Source: Azoarcus sp.
Lineage (GTDB): Bacteria; Pseudomonadota; Gammaproteobacteria; Burkholderiales; Rhodocyclaceae
NCBI GenBank assembly: GCA_031268195.1
Contig: JAIRXQ010000085.1
Location: 1-41,078 of the forward strand
DNA length: 41,078 bases
Direction of reading: 5' to 3'
Part shown: positions 8,275 through 17,045 of the stretch, piece after piece
How positions within the stretch are numbered: position 1 is the stretch's first letter
Layout of the letters: the number at the start of each line of letters is the position of its first letter
Position numbers and translations under genes: made by a program
Notes under the pieces: generated by a model
Database searches by the model: none
The model's input: only the letters and a program-made list of their open reading frames with translations
Told to the model about the DNA's origin: nothing

Positions 8275-9489
8275 ATGCAATCCAGATTACTGGCTGCCGC
8301 GCTGGTGTGCGCGTGCGCCTGGCCGGACGCGGCCCTGCCCCAAACCGGCGCAAACGCCTTCAACCCGGAGGTTTCGCTGATCCTCCAAGGGGCTTACAAA
8401 CATCGCAAGAGCATCGATGAGCGCCACATCGGCGGCTTCGTGACGGCGGATCACCACCATGACGGAGACGATCACGGCGACGACAAACGCGGTTTCGTGC
8501 TCGATCATAGTGAGCTCGTGCTCGGCGCGAACATCGACCCGTATTTTCGGGGACAAGCGACGATCGCGGTGCTCGACGGCGAAGTGGAACTGGAAGAAGC
8601 GTGGTTCCAGTCCACCTCGCTCGGCCACGGCGTGGGGCTGAAAGCGGGGCGTTTCCTCTCCGGCATCGGCTACGCGAATGAGCAGCACCAGCACCAATGG
8701 GATTTTTACGAGCAGCCGCTGATGTATAAGGCACTGTTCGGGGAGCACGGCTACACCCATGACGGCGTGCAACTGAAATGGGTCGCGCCGCTCGCAACCT
8801 TCCTCGAATTCGGTGTGGAGCTCGGGCGCGGACAGAACTTCCCCGGCACGGATCGCAACACCAACGGCGCCAACAGCCGCGCCCTGTTCGCTCACGTCGG
8901 CGACGACATCGGGGCATCCCACAGTTGGCGGGCGGGGCTGTCGTGGCTTCACACCCGCGCCGAAGCGCGCGAGAACCATTTCGAGTCGGACACCTACGGT
9001 GAAGTGCACGGCGCTTTCACGGGACGAAGCCGGGCGTGGCTGGCCGATTTCGTCTACAAATGGTCGCCGGATGGCAATCCCGCGCAGCGCAATTTCAAAT
9101 TCCAGGCGGAATACTTCCAGCGCCGGGAAAGCGGCGATCTCGCGGCGGAGGATGAAAACGAAACCCCCTTGGGCGAGAACCCGTACCGCACGCGGCAATC
9201 CGGTTTCTACTTGGCCGGGGTGTATCAATTCACCCCCAACTGGCGCGCGGGGCTGCGCTACGACCGCCTGAACAGCGGCAGCCAGCGGCTGGGCGACAAC
9301 CCGGCGGACATCGAAATCGAACACGACCACCCGCATCGCCTCACGGCGATGGTCGATTACAACTGGAGTGAGTTCTCCCGCCTGCGCCTGCAATTTGCGC
9401 GCGACCGCGCCATGCCGGGCATCACCGACAACCAGATCACCCTGCAATACGTCATGAGCCTTGGCAGCCACGGCGCGCACAAGTTCTGA
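8275..9489 (+). CDS. Predicted outer-membrane beta-barrel with a His/Asp-rich segment
   Basis: A 404-residue exported protein. CAGGAG precedes the ATG at 8275, which begins a signal peptide (MQSRLLAAALVCACAW). The mature part alternates aromatic/hydrophobic and polar residues typical of porin strands (for example LRLQFARDRA and NQITLQYVMSLG near the end). A probable surface loop or N-terminal segment holds ADHHHDGDDHGDD (residues 58-70), and EHDHPH occurs near the C-terminus. There is no TonB box or plug domain. Its place before an ABC importer for divalent metal suggests a metal-selective porin; this role is inferred. Confidence 0.7.
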   Translation: MQSRLLAAALVCACAWPDAALPQTGANAFNPEVSLILQGAYKHRKSIDERHIGGFVTADHHHDGDDHGDDKRGFVLDHSELVLGANIDPYFRGQATIAVLDGEVELEEAWFQSTSLGHGVGLKAGRFLSGIGYANEQHQHQWDFYEQPLMYKALFGEHGYTHDGVQLKWVAPLATFLEFGVELGRGQNFPGTDRNTNGANSRALFAHVGDDIGASHSWRAGLSWLHTRAEARENHFESDTYGEVHGAFTGRSRAWLADFVYKWSPDGNPAQRNFKFQAEYFQRRESGDLAAEDENETPLGENPYRTRQSGFYLAGVYQFTPNWRAGLRYDRLNSGSQRLGDNPADIEIEHDHPHRLTAMVDYNWSEFSRLRLQFARDRAMPGITDNQITLQYVMSLGSHGAHKF

Positions 9490-9507
9490 GATACAAGGAG
9501 AAATGAA

Positions 9508-10416
9508 ATGATGAAACGCATTCTTGCTGTCCTTTTCTGCCTGTGCGCGCTGCCTGCCAGCGCCGCGGTGAAGGTGTTGGCGACCGTGCCGGAATGGGGC
9601 GCACTGGCGCGGGAAATCGGCGGCGAGCGGGTCGAGGTCATGGAGGCGACCAGCGCCCGCCAGGACCCACACCGCATCGAAGCCCGCCCCTCGCTGATCG
9701 CCCGCGCCCGCGCAGCGGATTTGCTCATCGCCACCGGCGCGGAACTGGAAATCGGCTGGCTGCCCGTGCTGCTGCGGGAATCCGGCAATGCGCGCATCCA
9801 GCCCGGACAAGCGGGATTTCTGGAAGCGGCGGCAGAAGTAACGCTGCGCGACAAGCCCACAACACTCGACCGCTCGATGGGCGATGTGCACGCGGCGGGC
9901 GATCCGCATTTCCAGCTCGATCCGCGCAATATCCCGCCGGTTGCACGAGCGCTGACCGAGCGCCTGGTGCGGATCGACCCCGCCGGGGCCGAAACCTATC
10001 GCGCCAACCTCGCGCGTTTCCGTACCCGCTGGCAGGAAGCGCTGGCGCGTTGGGAGGCGAAGGCCGCGCCGCTCAAAGGACTCCCCTTCCTGCAAGTGCA
10101 CCGCTCTTTTGGCTACCTCGCCGCGTGGTTGGGCATGGAGGGCCGGGGCGAACTAGAGCCCAAGCCGGGCGTCGAGCCGGGCAGCGCGCATCTCGCCCGC
10201 ATCGTGGCGGAACAGCAGGCTTCACCCGCCGCGTTGATCCTGTGCGCCGCCTATCAGGACGAGACGGCGGCGCGCTATGTTGCGCAGCGGGCGCGGATTG
10301 CGCTCGTCACCCTGCCGTTTACCGTGGGCGGCACGCCGGAGGCGAAGGATTTGTTCGGCCTGTTCGATGACACGCTCGAACGCCTGCTGAAAGCCGCGCG
10401 GGACGCGACGCCATGA
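9508..10416 (+). CDS. Metal ABC transporter periplasmic binding protein (ZnuA/TroA family)
   Basis: A 302-residue cluster A-I binding protein with signal peptide MMKRILAVLFCLCALPASA. Candidate metal ligands occur in canonical order: H55 (QDPHRIEARPS), H134 (GDPHFQLDP) and H198 (LQVHRSFGYL), with an acidic C-terminal ligand likely in the YQDET region. It lacks the long His-rich loop of classical ZnuA. Zn2+ is most likely, and Mn2+ cannot be excluded. AAGGAG lies seven bases before the ATG. Its last codons overlap the ATPase start by four bases. Confidence 0.88.
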   Translation: MMKRILAVLFCLCALPASAAVKVLATVPEWGALAREIGGERVEVMEATSARQDPHRIEARPSLIARARAADLLIATGAELEIGWLPVLLRESGNARIQPGQAGFLEAAAEVTLRDKPTTLDRSMGDVHAAGDPHFQLDPRNIPPVARALTERLVRIDPAGAETYRANLARFRTRWQEALARWEAKAAPLKGLPFLQVHRSFGYLAAWLGMEGRGELEPKPGVEPGSAHLARIVAEQQASPAALILCAAYQDETAARYVAQRARIALVTLPFTVGGTPEAKDLFGLFDDTLERLLKAARDATP

Positions 10417-11000
10417 CGCTGCTGCACGTCGAACGGGCGGTCACGGGCTGGCGACGGCCCGCGCACCGTCCGGTCTGCTTCACGATCGGGCGCGGCGAAA
10501 TCGTCGCCTTGATCGGGCCGAACGGCGCGGGCAAGAGCACGCTTTTGAATGCCTTGACCGGCAACGGCGCACGCCTTTTTTCCGGCCACATCCATCTAAC
10601 GCCGGAGGCGCGCGTCGGCGTGCAGACGCAGCATCAACCGCCGGTCGCCGGGCTGCCGCTGACGGGCAGCGAATTGCTGGCGCTCACCGAAGCCCGCCCG
10701 GACGGGCTGCCGCAGGGGCTGTCCGCTTGCCTTGCACAACGACTGGACGCGCTCTCCGGCGGGCAGCGGCAATATTTGGCGCTGTGGTCGATCCTGCACT
10801 CACCCGCCGATCTGCTGTTGCTCGACGAACCCGGCAACCATCTCGATCGCACCGGACTCGCCAGTCTGCCCGCCGCCCTGCGCACGCGGGCACGGCAAGG
10901 GGTTGGCATCGTGCTGGTCAGCCACGACGCGCGCTTCACGCAAGCCTGCGCCGACCGCGCGGTAGAAGTCGAGCCGCTGGAGACGGACGATGCCAATTGA
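10413..11000 (+). CDS. Metal ABC transporter ATPase (ZnuC-like, short)
   Basis: A 195-residue ATPase, shorter than the usual 230-260 of ZnuC. Walker A GPNGAGKS (K41), Q-loop near GVQTQHQ, signature LSGGQRQ, Walker B LLLLDEP and the switch histidine in VLVSHDA are all present, so it should be active. The missing length is mainly in the helical and C-terminal regions. It starts inside the binding-protein gene (ATGA overlap) and overlaps the permease start by 11 bp, showing translational coupling. Confidence 0.92.
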   Translation: MTLLHVERAVTGWRRPAHRPVCFTIGRGEIVALIGPNGAGKSTLLNALTGNGARLFSGHIHLTPEARVGVQTQHQPPVAGLPLTGSELLALTEARPDGLPQGLSACLAQRLDALSGGQRQYLALWSILHSPADLLLLDEPGNHLDRTGLASLPAALRTRARQGVGIVLVSHDARFTQACADRAVEVEPLETDDAN

Positions 11001-11838
11001 ATGGTCGTTGCAACTGGAGCTTTTCTGGCGGCCCGCGCTCACCGGCGCGCTACTCGCGGCAACGCTGGCCTTGCTTGGTTTGTATCTGCGCCTGCGCCGC
11101 GAATACTGGGCCGCGCTCGCCTACGGTCAGATCGGCGCGGCGGGCGCGCTGGGTGCGATGGCCTTGGGCGCACTGCCCATCTTCGGCGGCCTGGCCGCCA
11201 GCTTTGCCGTGGCAGGAATCAAGCATCGCCTGGAAGATCGTCTGCCGGGCGCGGGCGTGTTTCCCCTGCTGTTCGTGCTCGGCTGGAGTGCGAGCCTGCT
11301 CCTGACCGCGAACCTGCCGGGCGTGGAGCGTCTGGGGCAGGCGCTTTTCGAGGGACAGCTCTACTTCGCCAGCCCGCAGGCCCTGGGCGGCGCGGCGGCG
11401 GCTTTGGTCGCGCTCACCGCCTTCCTGCGCTGGCAAGGCAAGCGCTTGTTGCTGGCAAGCCTGAATCCCGAGCACTTCCACGCCCGCAAATTGCCGGCGT
11501 GGCCCATTCGCATCGGCATCGACATGCTGGCCTCGGCAGTGCTGGCGCTGGCGGTGACGAGCCTGGGCGTCATGGGCGCATTCGCGCTGGTATTCATCCC
11601 GGCATGGCGGGTTTTCGCCCTCGCCCCAAGCTGGCGCGCCGCCCGCATCGCCGCGCCGCTCGCCGCCTTGTTCGCCTACCTGCTCGCATTCGCGGCCGCA
11701 TTGTTTTTCGACCAGCCTTTTGGCCCGGTGCTGGCGCTGGTGTTGGGGCTATTGGCGCTTTGCACGACAAGCATGGGCCGCAAGGCGGGAAACGATGCAG
11801 AAAATGTCAGCTTTCAGCAAAACCCGCCGCGCCTATAA
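10990..11838 (+). CDS. Metal ABC transporter permease (ZnuB-like)
   Basis: A 282-residue inner-membrane permease of the ABC-3 family with about seven to eight hydrophobic segments (for example ALTGALLAATLALLGLYLRL, and LALAVTSLGVMGAFALVFIP, which resembles the family's coupling region). With the binding protein and ATPase it forms the importer. Its last codon CTA and stop TAA form part of the TATAAT used as the probable glnS -10. Confidence 0.9.
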   Translation: MPIEWSLQLELFWRPALTGALLAATLALLGLYLRLRREYWAALAYGQIGAAGALGAMALGALPIFGGLAASFAVAGIKHRLEDRLPGAGVFPLLFVLGWSASLLLTANLPGVERLGQALFEGQLYFASPQALGGAAAALVALTAFLRWQGKRLLLASLNPEHFHARKLPAWPIRIGIDMLASAVLALAVTSLGVMGAFALVFIPAWRVFALAPSWRAARIAAPLAALFAYLLAFAAALFFDQPFGPVLALVLGLLALCTTSMGRKAGNDAENVSFQQNPPRL

Positions 11839-11839
11839 T
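11811..11839 (+). promoter_or_regulatory. Probable glnS promoter overlapping the end of the permease gene
   Basis: TATAAT (11834-11839) with CTTTCA (11811-11816) 17 bp upstream. Transcription would begin near 11846, leaving a leader of only about 20 nt with no Shine-Dalgarno sequence. Confidence 0.55.
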
Positions 11840-11865
11840 GGCGTGTTTTTGTCCGCCTCGCCGCC

Positions 11866-13602
11866 ATGACCAACGCCACCGCTGCCACCACCACGCCCGC
11901 CAGCAACTTCATTCGCAACGCCGTCGACGAGGACAATCGCACCGGCAAGTGGGACGGACGGGTCGAAACCCGCTTTCCGCCCGAGCCGAACGGCTATCTG
12001 CACTACGGGCATGCCAAATCGATCTGCCTCAACTTCGGGCTGGCGGAATCCTACGGCGGCGTTTGCCATCTGCGCTTCGATGACACCAATCCCGAAAAGG
12101 AAAGCCAGGAATACGTCGATTCGATCATCGCCGCCGTGCGCTGGTTGGGCTTCGACTGGAAGCAGCACCTTTATTTTGCGTCGGATTACTTCGACATCAT
12201 GTACGCCTGCGCCGAATCGCTGGTGAAGGCGGGCAAGGCTTACGTGGACTCACAAAGCGCCGACGAGATGCGGGCGCGGCGCGGCACGCTGACCGAGGCA
12301 GGCATCGACAGCCCATACCGCACGCGCTCGGCCGAGGAAAACCTCGACTTGCTGCGGCGCATGCGGGCGGGCGAGTTCCCGGACGGCGCGCATGTGCTGC
12401 GGGCGAAGATCGGCATGGACAGCCCCAACATCAACATGCGCGACCCGGCCATCTACCGCATCCGCCGCGCCACGCACCACCGCACCGGCGACAAGTGGTG
12501 CATCTATCCGATGTATACCTTCGCGCACCCGATCGAGGACGCCATCGAGAACGTCACGCACTCGATCTGTACGCTGGAGTTCGAGGATCAGCGCCCGTTC
12601 TACGAGTGGCTGCTGGAGACGCTGGCCGATGCCGGACACTTTCCGCGCCCGCTGCCGCGCCAGATCGAGTTCGCGCGCCTGAATCTCACGTATGTCGTGC
12701 TCTCCAAGAGAAAGCTCATCCAACTCGTCGAGGGCGGCCACGTCGGCGGCTGGAACGATCCGCGCATGCCGACGCTGTCCGGCGCGCGGCGGCGCGGCTT
12801 CACACCGGAAGGCTTCCGGCTGTTCGCGGAACGCATCGGCGTGGCGAAGGCGGATTCATGGATCGACATGAGCGTACTCGAGGAGTGCATGCGCGAGCAT
12901 CTGAACGATGCCGCGCCGCGCCGCATCGCCGTGCTCGACCCGCTCAAGCTCATCATCACCAATTACGCCGAGGGCACGAGCGAGCTGTGTCAGGCGCCGA
13001 ACCATCCGCTCGCGCCGGAATGGGGGCTGCGCGACATGCCGTTCGGGCGCGAATTGTGGATCGAGCGCGAGGATTTCATGGAAACGCCCGTGAAAGGCTT
13101 TCGCCGCCTCTATCCCGGCAACACGGTGCGGCTGCGCTACGGCTTCGTAGTGAAATGCACCGGCTGCGAGAAGGATGCGGCGGGCAACCTCACCGCGGTG
13201 CTGGCCGAGTATTTCCCCGACTCCAAATCCGGCACGCCGGGCGCGGACCACTACAAAGTCAAGGGCAATCTGCACTGGGTGTCGGCAACACACGCCTACA
13301 CCGCCGAAGTGCGGCTCTACGAGCGCCTGTTCGCCGTGCCACATCCGGATGCCCGGCGCGAGGATGATGCGGAGGGCGTCGAGCACGATTTCATCGCCGA
13401 CCTCAATCCCGCCTCGATCCGCGTCGTCGAAGCCAGGCTGGAACCGGCGCTGCGCGCGGCGCACCCCGAAGATCGCTTCCAGTTCGAGCGCCACGGCTAC
13501 TTCATCGCGGATCGCTTCGACTCCGCCGAGGGCGCGCCGGTGTTCAACCGCACCGTCACGCTCAAAGCGTCCTGGACGAAAAACGAAGGCGGCAAAGCCT
13601 GA
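11866..13602 (+). CDS. glnS: Glutaminyl-tRNA synthetase
   Basis: A 578-residue class I synthetase that charges tRNA-Gln. The HIGH-like motif is HYGH at 46-49 in PPEPNGYLHYGHAK; the KMSKS-like motif is VLSKR at 278-282. RFDDTNPEKE and the C-terminal anticodon-binding beta-barrels are complete. The protein begins with a short low-complexity Thr/Ala segment (MTNATAATTTPAS). It follows the metal cassette but has its own promoter. Confidence 0.97.
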   Translation: MTNATAATTTPASNFIRNAVDEDNRTGKWDGRVETRFPPEPNGYLHYGHAKSICLNFGLAESYGGVCHLRFDDTNPEKESQEYVDSIIAAVRWLGFDWKQHLYFASDYFDIMYACAESLVKAGKAYVDSQSADEMRARRGTLTEAGIDSPYRTRSAEENLDLLRRMRAGEFPDGAHVLRAKIGMDSPNINMRDPAIYRIRRATHHRTGDKWCIYPMYTFAHPIEDAIENVTHSICTLEFEDQRPFYEWLLETLADAGHFPRPLPRQIEFARLNLTYVVLSKRKLIQLVEGGHVGGWNDPRMPTLSGARRRGFTPEGFRLFAERIGVAKADSWIDMSVLEECMREHLNDAAPRRIAVLDPLKLIITNYAEGTSELCQAPNHPLAPEWGLRDMPFGRELWIEREDFMETPVKGFRRLYPGNTVRLRYGFVVKCTGCEKDAAGNLTAVLAEYFPDSKSGTPGADHYKVKGNLHWVSATHAYTAEVRLYERLFAVPHPDARREDDAEGVEHDFIADLNPASIRVVEARLEPALRAAHPEDRFQFERHGYFIADRFDSAEGAPVFNRTVTLKASWTKNEGGKA

Positions 13603-13692
13603 CGCGAGGACTGAAGGCGCCAGGGCAATCGCACGAATGTTGGTAAGTAATTGATTCTTTTTGAAATTTGTTGGCGGCATTATTTTGATGAT

Positions 13693-13736
13693 CTCTGAAA
13701 AATCAACGAGTTAAAAAGTTCATGCAATCGCCCTGC
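13693..13736. repeat. 44-bp direct repeat, copy 2
   Basis: Identical over 44 bp to 114-157. It lies between glnS and yajC. On the minus strand the R-A-I-A-stop end is again present, preceded by GAFS rather than ALSR. No transposase gene adjoins this copy, so it may be a solo element end. Its right edge lies about 40 bp before the yajC -10. Confidence 0.8.
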
Positions 13737-13741
13737 TGAAG

Positions 13742-13766
13742 GCGCCCGCCGGAGGGCTCCGGGCGC
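13742..13766. other. GC-rich inverted repeat before yajC
   Basis: GCGCCCG and CGGGCGC flank 11 nt. An alternative stem CCGGAG/CTCCGG can form inside the same region. No T-run follows, so it is not a standard intrinsic terminator. Confidence 0.5.
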
Positions 13767-13777
13767 GGTGACTGCTA

Positions 13778-13783
13778 TATAAT
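13778..13783 (+). promoter_or_regulatory. Probable -10 of the yajC-secDF promoter
   Basis: TATAAT, 30 bp before the yajC GTG start. No recognisable -35 at the expected distance. Confidence 0.45.
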
Positions 13784-13813
13784 CTTCTGTTTTGACGATT
13801 CTGGAGTAACACC

Positions 13814-14149
13814 GTGCTGATTTCCACCGCCTACGCCCAAGCCGCCGCCGACGCCGGACAAGCCGCCACACAAGGCGGGCTGATCACCTACCTGCCGATC
13901 ATATTGATGTTCGTGGCACTGTGGCTGCTGATGATCCGTCCGCAAATGAAACGCGCCAAGGAACACAAGACGATGCTCGATGCGCTCTCCAAGGGCGATG
14001 AAATCGTCACCGGCGGCGGTATTGCCGGCAAAGTGGCCGAAGTGGGCGAAAACTTCGTTCAGATCGAAATCGCCGCCAACACCGTGGTCGCGGTGCAAAA
14101 ACAGACCATCGCCACCGTGCTGCCCAAGGGCACGCTGAAAGCCATCTAA
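13814..14149 (+). CDS. yajC: Preprotein translocase subunit YajC
   Basis: A 111-residue inner-membrane protein with one transmembrane segment (ITYLPIILMFVALWLLMI, about residues 24-41) followed by RPQMKRAKEHKTML and the GGIAGKV signature. It associates with SecDF at the SecYEG translocon. The start is GTG, supported by CTGGAG seven bases upstream. It is the first gene of yajC-secD-secF. Confidence 0.95.
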   Translation: MLISTAYAQAAADAGQAATQGGLITYLPIILMFVALWLLMIRPQMKRAKEHKTMLDALSKGDEIVTGGGIAGKVAEVGENFVQIEIAANTVVAVQKQTIATVLPKGTLKAI

Positions 14150-14159
14150 TCACGCGACC

Positions 14160-16052
14160 ATGAACCGCTATCCACACTGGAAGAATTTCCTCATCTGCAT
14201 CGTCTTGCTGGCCGGCGCCATTTACACCTTGCCGAATTTCTACGGCGAAGCTCCCGCCGTGCAGGTGTCGATCATCAAGTCCACGCTCAATTTCGATCCC
14301 GCCGCAATCAGCGCGCGCATCGAAAAGGCGCTTCAGGCCGCGACCCCGGAACCCATCGCGCACGAAGGCATCATCGTGGATGCCAACGGCGTGCGCGTAA
14401 AGTTCGTGGACACCGAAATCCAGATGCGCGCCAAGGAAGTCATCGAGAACGAATTCGTCCCGGACAAGAACGATCCTTCCTACGTGGTGGCACTCAACCT
14501 GCTGCCGAATTCTCCCGCGTGGCTCACCTTCATCGGTGCGCGGCCGATGTATCTGGGGCTGGACCTGCGCGGCGGCGTACACTTTTTGCTGCAAGTCGAC
14601 ATGCCCAAGGCCATCACGCAACGGCTCGAAACGATGGCGGGCGACCTGCGCATGCAACTGCGCGACAAAAGCATCCGCTACCTCGGCATCGCCCGCGACG
14701 GCAACTCCATTCAGCTGCGTTTTCGCGAAGCCGGCCAGCGCGACGCCGCGCGCGCGGCAATTTCCGCCGCCAACCTCGGCCTGCAACTGCTCGAACGCGA
14801 TGCGGGCGAAAACGACTATCGGCTCGACGCCACCTTGAGCCCGCAAGCGGCGCAAAACATCCGCGAGGCCGCGCTCAAGCAAAACATCTCCACCCTGCAC
14901 AACCGCATCAACGAACTCGGCGTCGCGGAGCCGGTCATCCAGCAACAGGGCGTGGATCGCATCGTCGTGCAACTGCCCGGCGTGCAGGACGTGGGCAGCG
15001 CCAAGGAAATCATCGGCCGCACCGCCACGCTCGAACTGCGCATGGTCGAGGAGAGCGTCAGCAACGAGCAGTTGTTCCAGATCAAAAACGGTTTGTCGGC
15101 CGCGCCCTACGGCACCGAGCTGTATCTCGAACGCGACACGCGCGGTGAATTCCCCATCCTGCTCAAAAAGCAGGTGGAACTCACCGGCGAAAACCTGACC
15201 GATGCCAAGACAGGCTTCGACGAAAGACAGCAGCCCGCCGTGAACCTCACCCTCGATAGCACCGGGGCAAAGAAGTTCTACAACCTCACTGCGCAGAACG
15301 TCGGCAAGCGCATGGCGATCGTGCTGGTCGAAAAGGGCAAGGGCGAAGTCGTGACTGCGCCGGTGATCCGCGCCGTGATCGGCGGCGGCCACGTGCAGAT
15401 CTCCGGCAGCATGAACTCCACTGAAGCCAGCAAAACCGCGCTGCTGCTGCGCGCCGGGGCGCTCGCCGCGCCGATGGATTTCGTCGAAGAACGTGTCGTC
15501 GGCCCCAGTCTCGGCAAGGACAACATCGACAAAGGCTTCCATTCGACGCTGTGGGGCTTTCTCGTCATCGTGCTGTTCATGAGCCTCTACTACATGATGT
15601 TCGGCGTGGTGTCGTCGCTCGCACTTGGCGCCAACCTGCTCTTGCTGGTCGCGCTGCTCTCGGCGCTGCAAGCAACGCTGACCCTGCCCGGCATCGCGGC
15701 GATGGCGCTCACGATGGGCATGGCCATCGACTCCAATGTGCTCATCAACGAGCGCGTCCGCGAGGAATTGCGCAACGGCAGCACCCCGCAGGCGGCGATC
15801 TTCGCCGGTTACGAGCGCGCCTGGGACACGATTCTCGACTCCAACATCACCACGCTGATCGCGGGCCTCGCGCTCCTGCTGTTCGGCTCCGGCCCGGTGC
15901 GCGGCTTCGCGGTCGTGCATTGCCTCGGCATCATGACATCGATGTTCAGTGCCATTTTGGTGTCGCGCATGCTCATCAACTTCTTCTACGGCTATCGCCG
16001 CAAGCTGCCGAAAGTATCGATCGGCACGGTTTGGAAACCGGGCAACGACTGA
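14160..16052 (+). CDS. secD: Protein translocase subunit SecD
   Basis: A 630-residue membrane protein of the RND superfamily that, with SecF, uses proton motive force to pull exported proteins across the inner membrane. The first transmembrane segment is near the N-terminus (FLICIVLLAGAIYTLPNFY), followed by a large periplasmic P1 domain beginning with GLDLRGGVHFLLQVD. The C-terminal five-helix bundle contains GMAIDSNVLINERVREELR. It begins 10 bp after yajC with a weak ribosome-binding site. Confidence 0.97.
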   Translation: MNRYPHWKNFLICIVLLAGAIYTLPNFYGEAPAVQVSIIKSTLNFDPAAISARIEKALQAATPEPIAHEGIIVDANGVRVKFVDTEIQMRAKEVIENEFVPDKNDPSYVVALNLLPNSPAWLTFIGARPMYLGLDLRGGVHFLLQVDMPKAITQRLETMAGDLRMQLRDKSIRYLGIARDGNSIQLRFREAGQRDAARAAISAANLGLQLLERDAGENDYRLDATLSPQAAQNIREAALKQNISTLHNRINELGVAEPVIQQQGVDRIVVQLPGVQDVGSAKEIIGRTATLELRMVEESVSNEQLFQIKNGLSAAPYGTELYLERDTRGEFPILLKKQVELTGENLTDAKTGFDERQQPAVNLTLDSTGAKKFYNLTAQNVGKRMAIVLVEKGKGEVVTAPVIRAVIGGGHVQISGSMNSTEASKTALLLRAGALAAPMDFVEERVVGPSLGKDNIDKGFHSTLWGFLVIVLFMSLYYMMFGVVSSLALGANLLLLVALLSALQATLTLPGIAAMALTMGMAIDSNVLINERVREELRNGSTPQAAIFAGYERAWDTILDSNITTLIAGLALLLFGSGPVRGFAVVHCLGIMTSMFSAILVSRMLINFFYGYRRKLPKVSIGTVWKPGND

Positions 16053-16079
16053 GAACGGGAACGACAAGGACTCACCATC

Positions 16080-17015
16080 ATGGAATTTTTCCGCATCAAG
16101 AAAGACATCCCGTTCATGCGGCACGCGTTGGTTTTCAACGTGATTTCGCTCGTCACCTTCGTCGCGGCAGTGCTTTTTCTTGCTTTTCGCGGCCTGAATT
16201 TTTCGATGGATTTCACCGGCGGCACGAAGATGGAAGTGCACTACGCCCAATCCGTCAACACGGAAGATTTGCGTCAGGCGCTCTCCACCGCCGGTTACAA
16301 CCCGCAAGTGCAAAGCGTCGGCGACAGCCGCACGATGTCGATCCAGCTGCCCCTCAGTGGTGACGGCGCGCAATCCAGCGAAAACATCGCCAGAGACGTC
16401 ATGGCCACACTGGACAAAGCCGGATTGCCAAAAGGAGAAGTACGGCAGGTCGACATCGTCGGCGCGCTGGTCGGGCAGGAGCTTGCGGAAGCGGGCGCAA
16501 TGGCGCTGTTGATGGTCGTCATCGGCATCGTGCTCTATCTGGCGATGCGTTTCGAGCGCCGTTTCGCGGTAGCGGCGATCATCGCCAACCTTCACGACAT
16601 AGTCATCATCCTTGGCTTTTTCTCCTATTTCCAGTGGGAATTTTCGCTCCCCGTGCTGGCGGCGGTGCTGGCGGTGCTCGGCTATTCGGTCAACGAATCC
16701 GTGGTGGTATTCGACCGCGTGCGCGAAACTTTCCGCAAGCGCCGCGACCTGACCACACCGCAAGTCATCGACCACGCCATCACCGCCACGATTTCACGCA
16801 CCGTCATCACCCACGGCAGCACGCAAGTCATGGTGCTCTCGATGCTGCTCTTCGGCGGCGCACCCCTGCATTACTTCGCGGTCGCGCTCACCATCGGCAT
16901 CTGCTTCGGCATCTACTCCTCGGTGCTCGTCGCCAGCCCGCTCGCCATGTGGTTTGGCGTTTCGCGCGAACAGTTCGCCAAAATGAAGGCGAAGAAACAA
17001 GAAGCCGTCGTGTAA
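16080..17015 (+). CDS. secF: Protein translocase subunit SecF
   Basis: A 311-residue partner of SecD. The N-terminal segment precedes LNFSMDFTGGTKMEV; the C-terminal membrane domain has GYSVNESVVVFDRVRETFR and ATISRTVITHGST. AAGGA precedes the ATG. It lies 27 bp after secD and ends the operon, convergent with the DUF2322-type gene. Confidence 0.97.
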   Translation: MEFFRIKKDIPFMRHALVFNVISLVTFVAAVLFLAFRGLNFSMDFTGGTKMEVHYAQSVNTEDLRQALSTAGYNPQVQSVGDSRTMSIQLPLSGDGAQSSENIARDVMATLDKAGLPKGEVRQVDIVGALVGQELAEAGAMALLMVVIGIVLYLAMRFERRFAVAAIIANLHDIVIILGFFSYFQWEFSLPVLAAVLAVLGYSVNESVVVFDRVRETFRKRRDLTTPQVIDHAITATISRTVITHGSTQVMVLSMLLFGGAPLHYFAVALTIGICFGIYSSVLVASPLAMWFGVSREQFAKMKAKKQEAVV

Positions 17016-17045
17016 GTTACGCCCTCAATTCGAGCTCACCGCGCA

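Noticed and set aside
14007-16775. 922-codon minus-strand frame over secD-secF
   Set aside because: Antisense shadow of two clearly conserved genes; no ribosome-binding site or domain.
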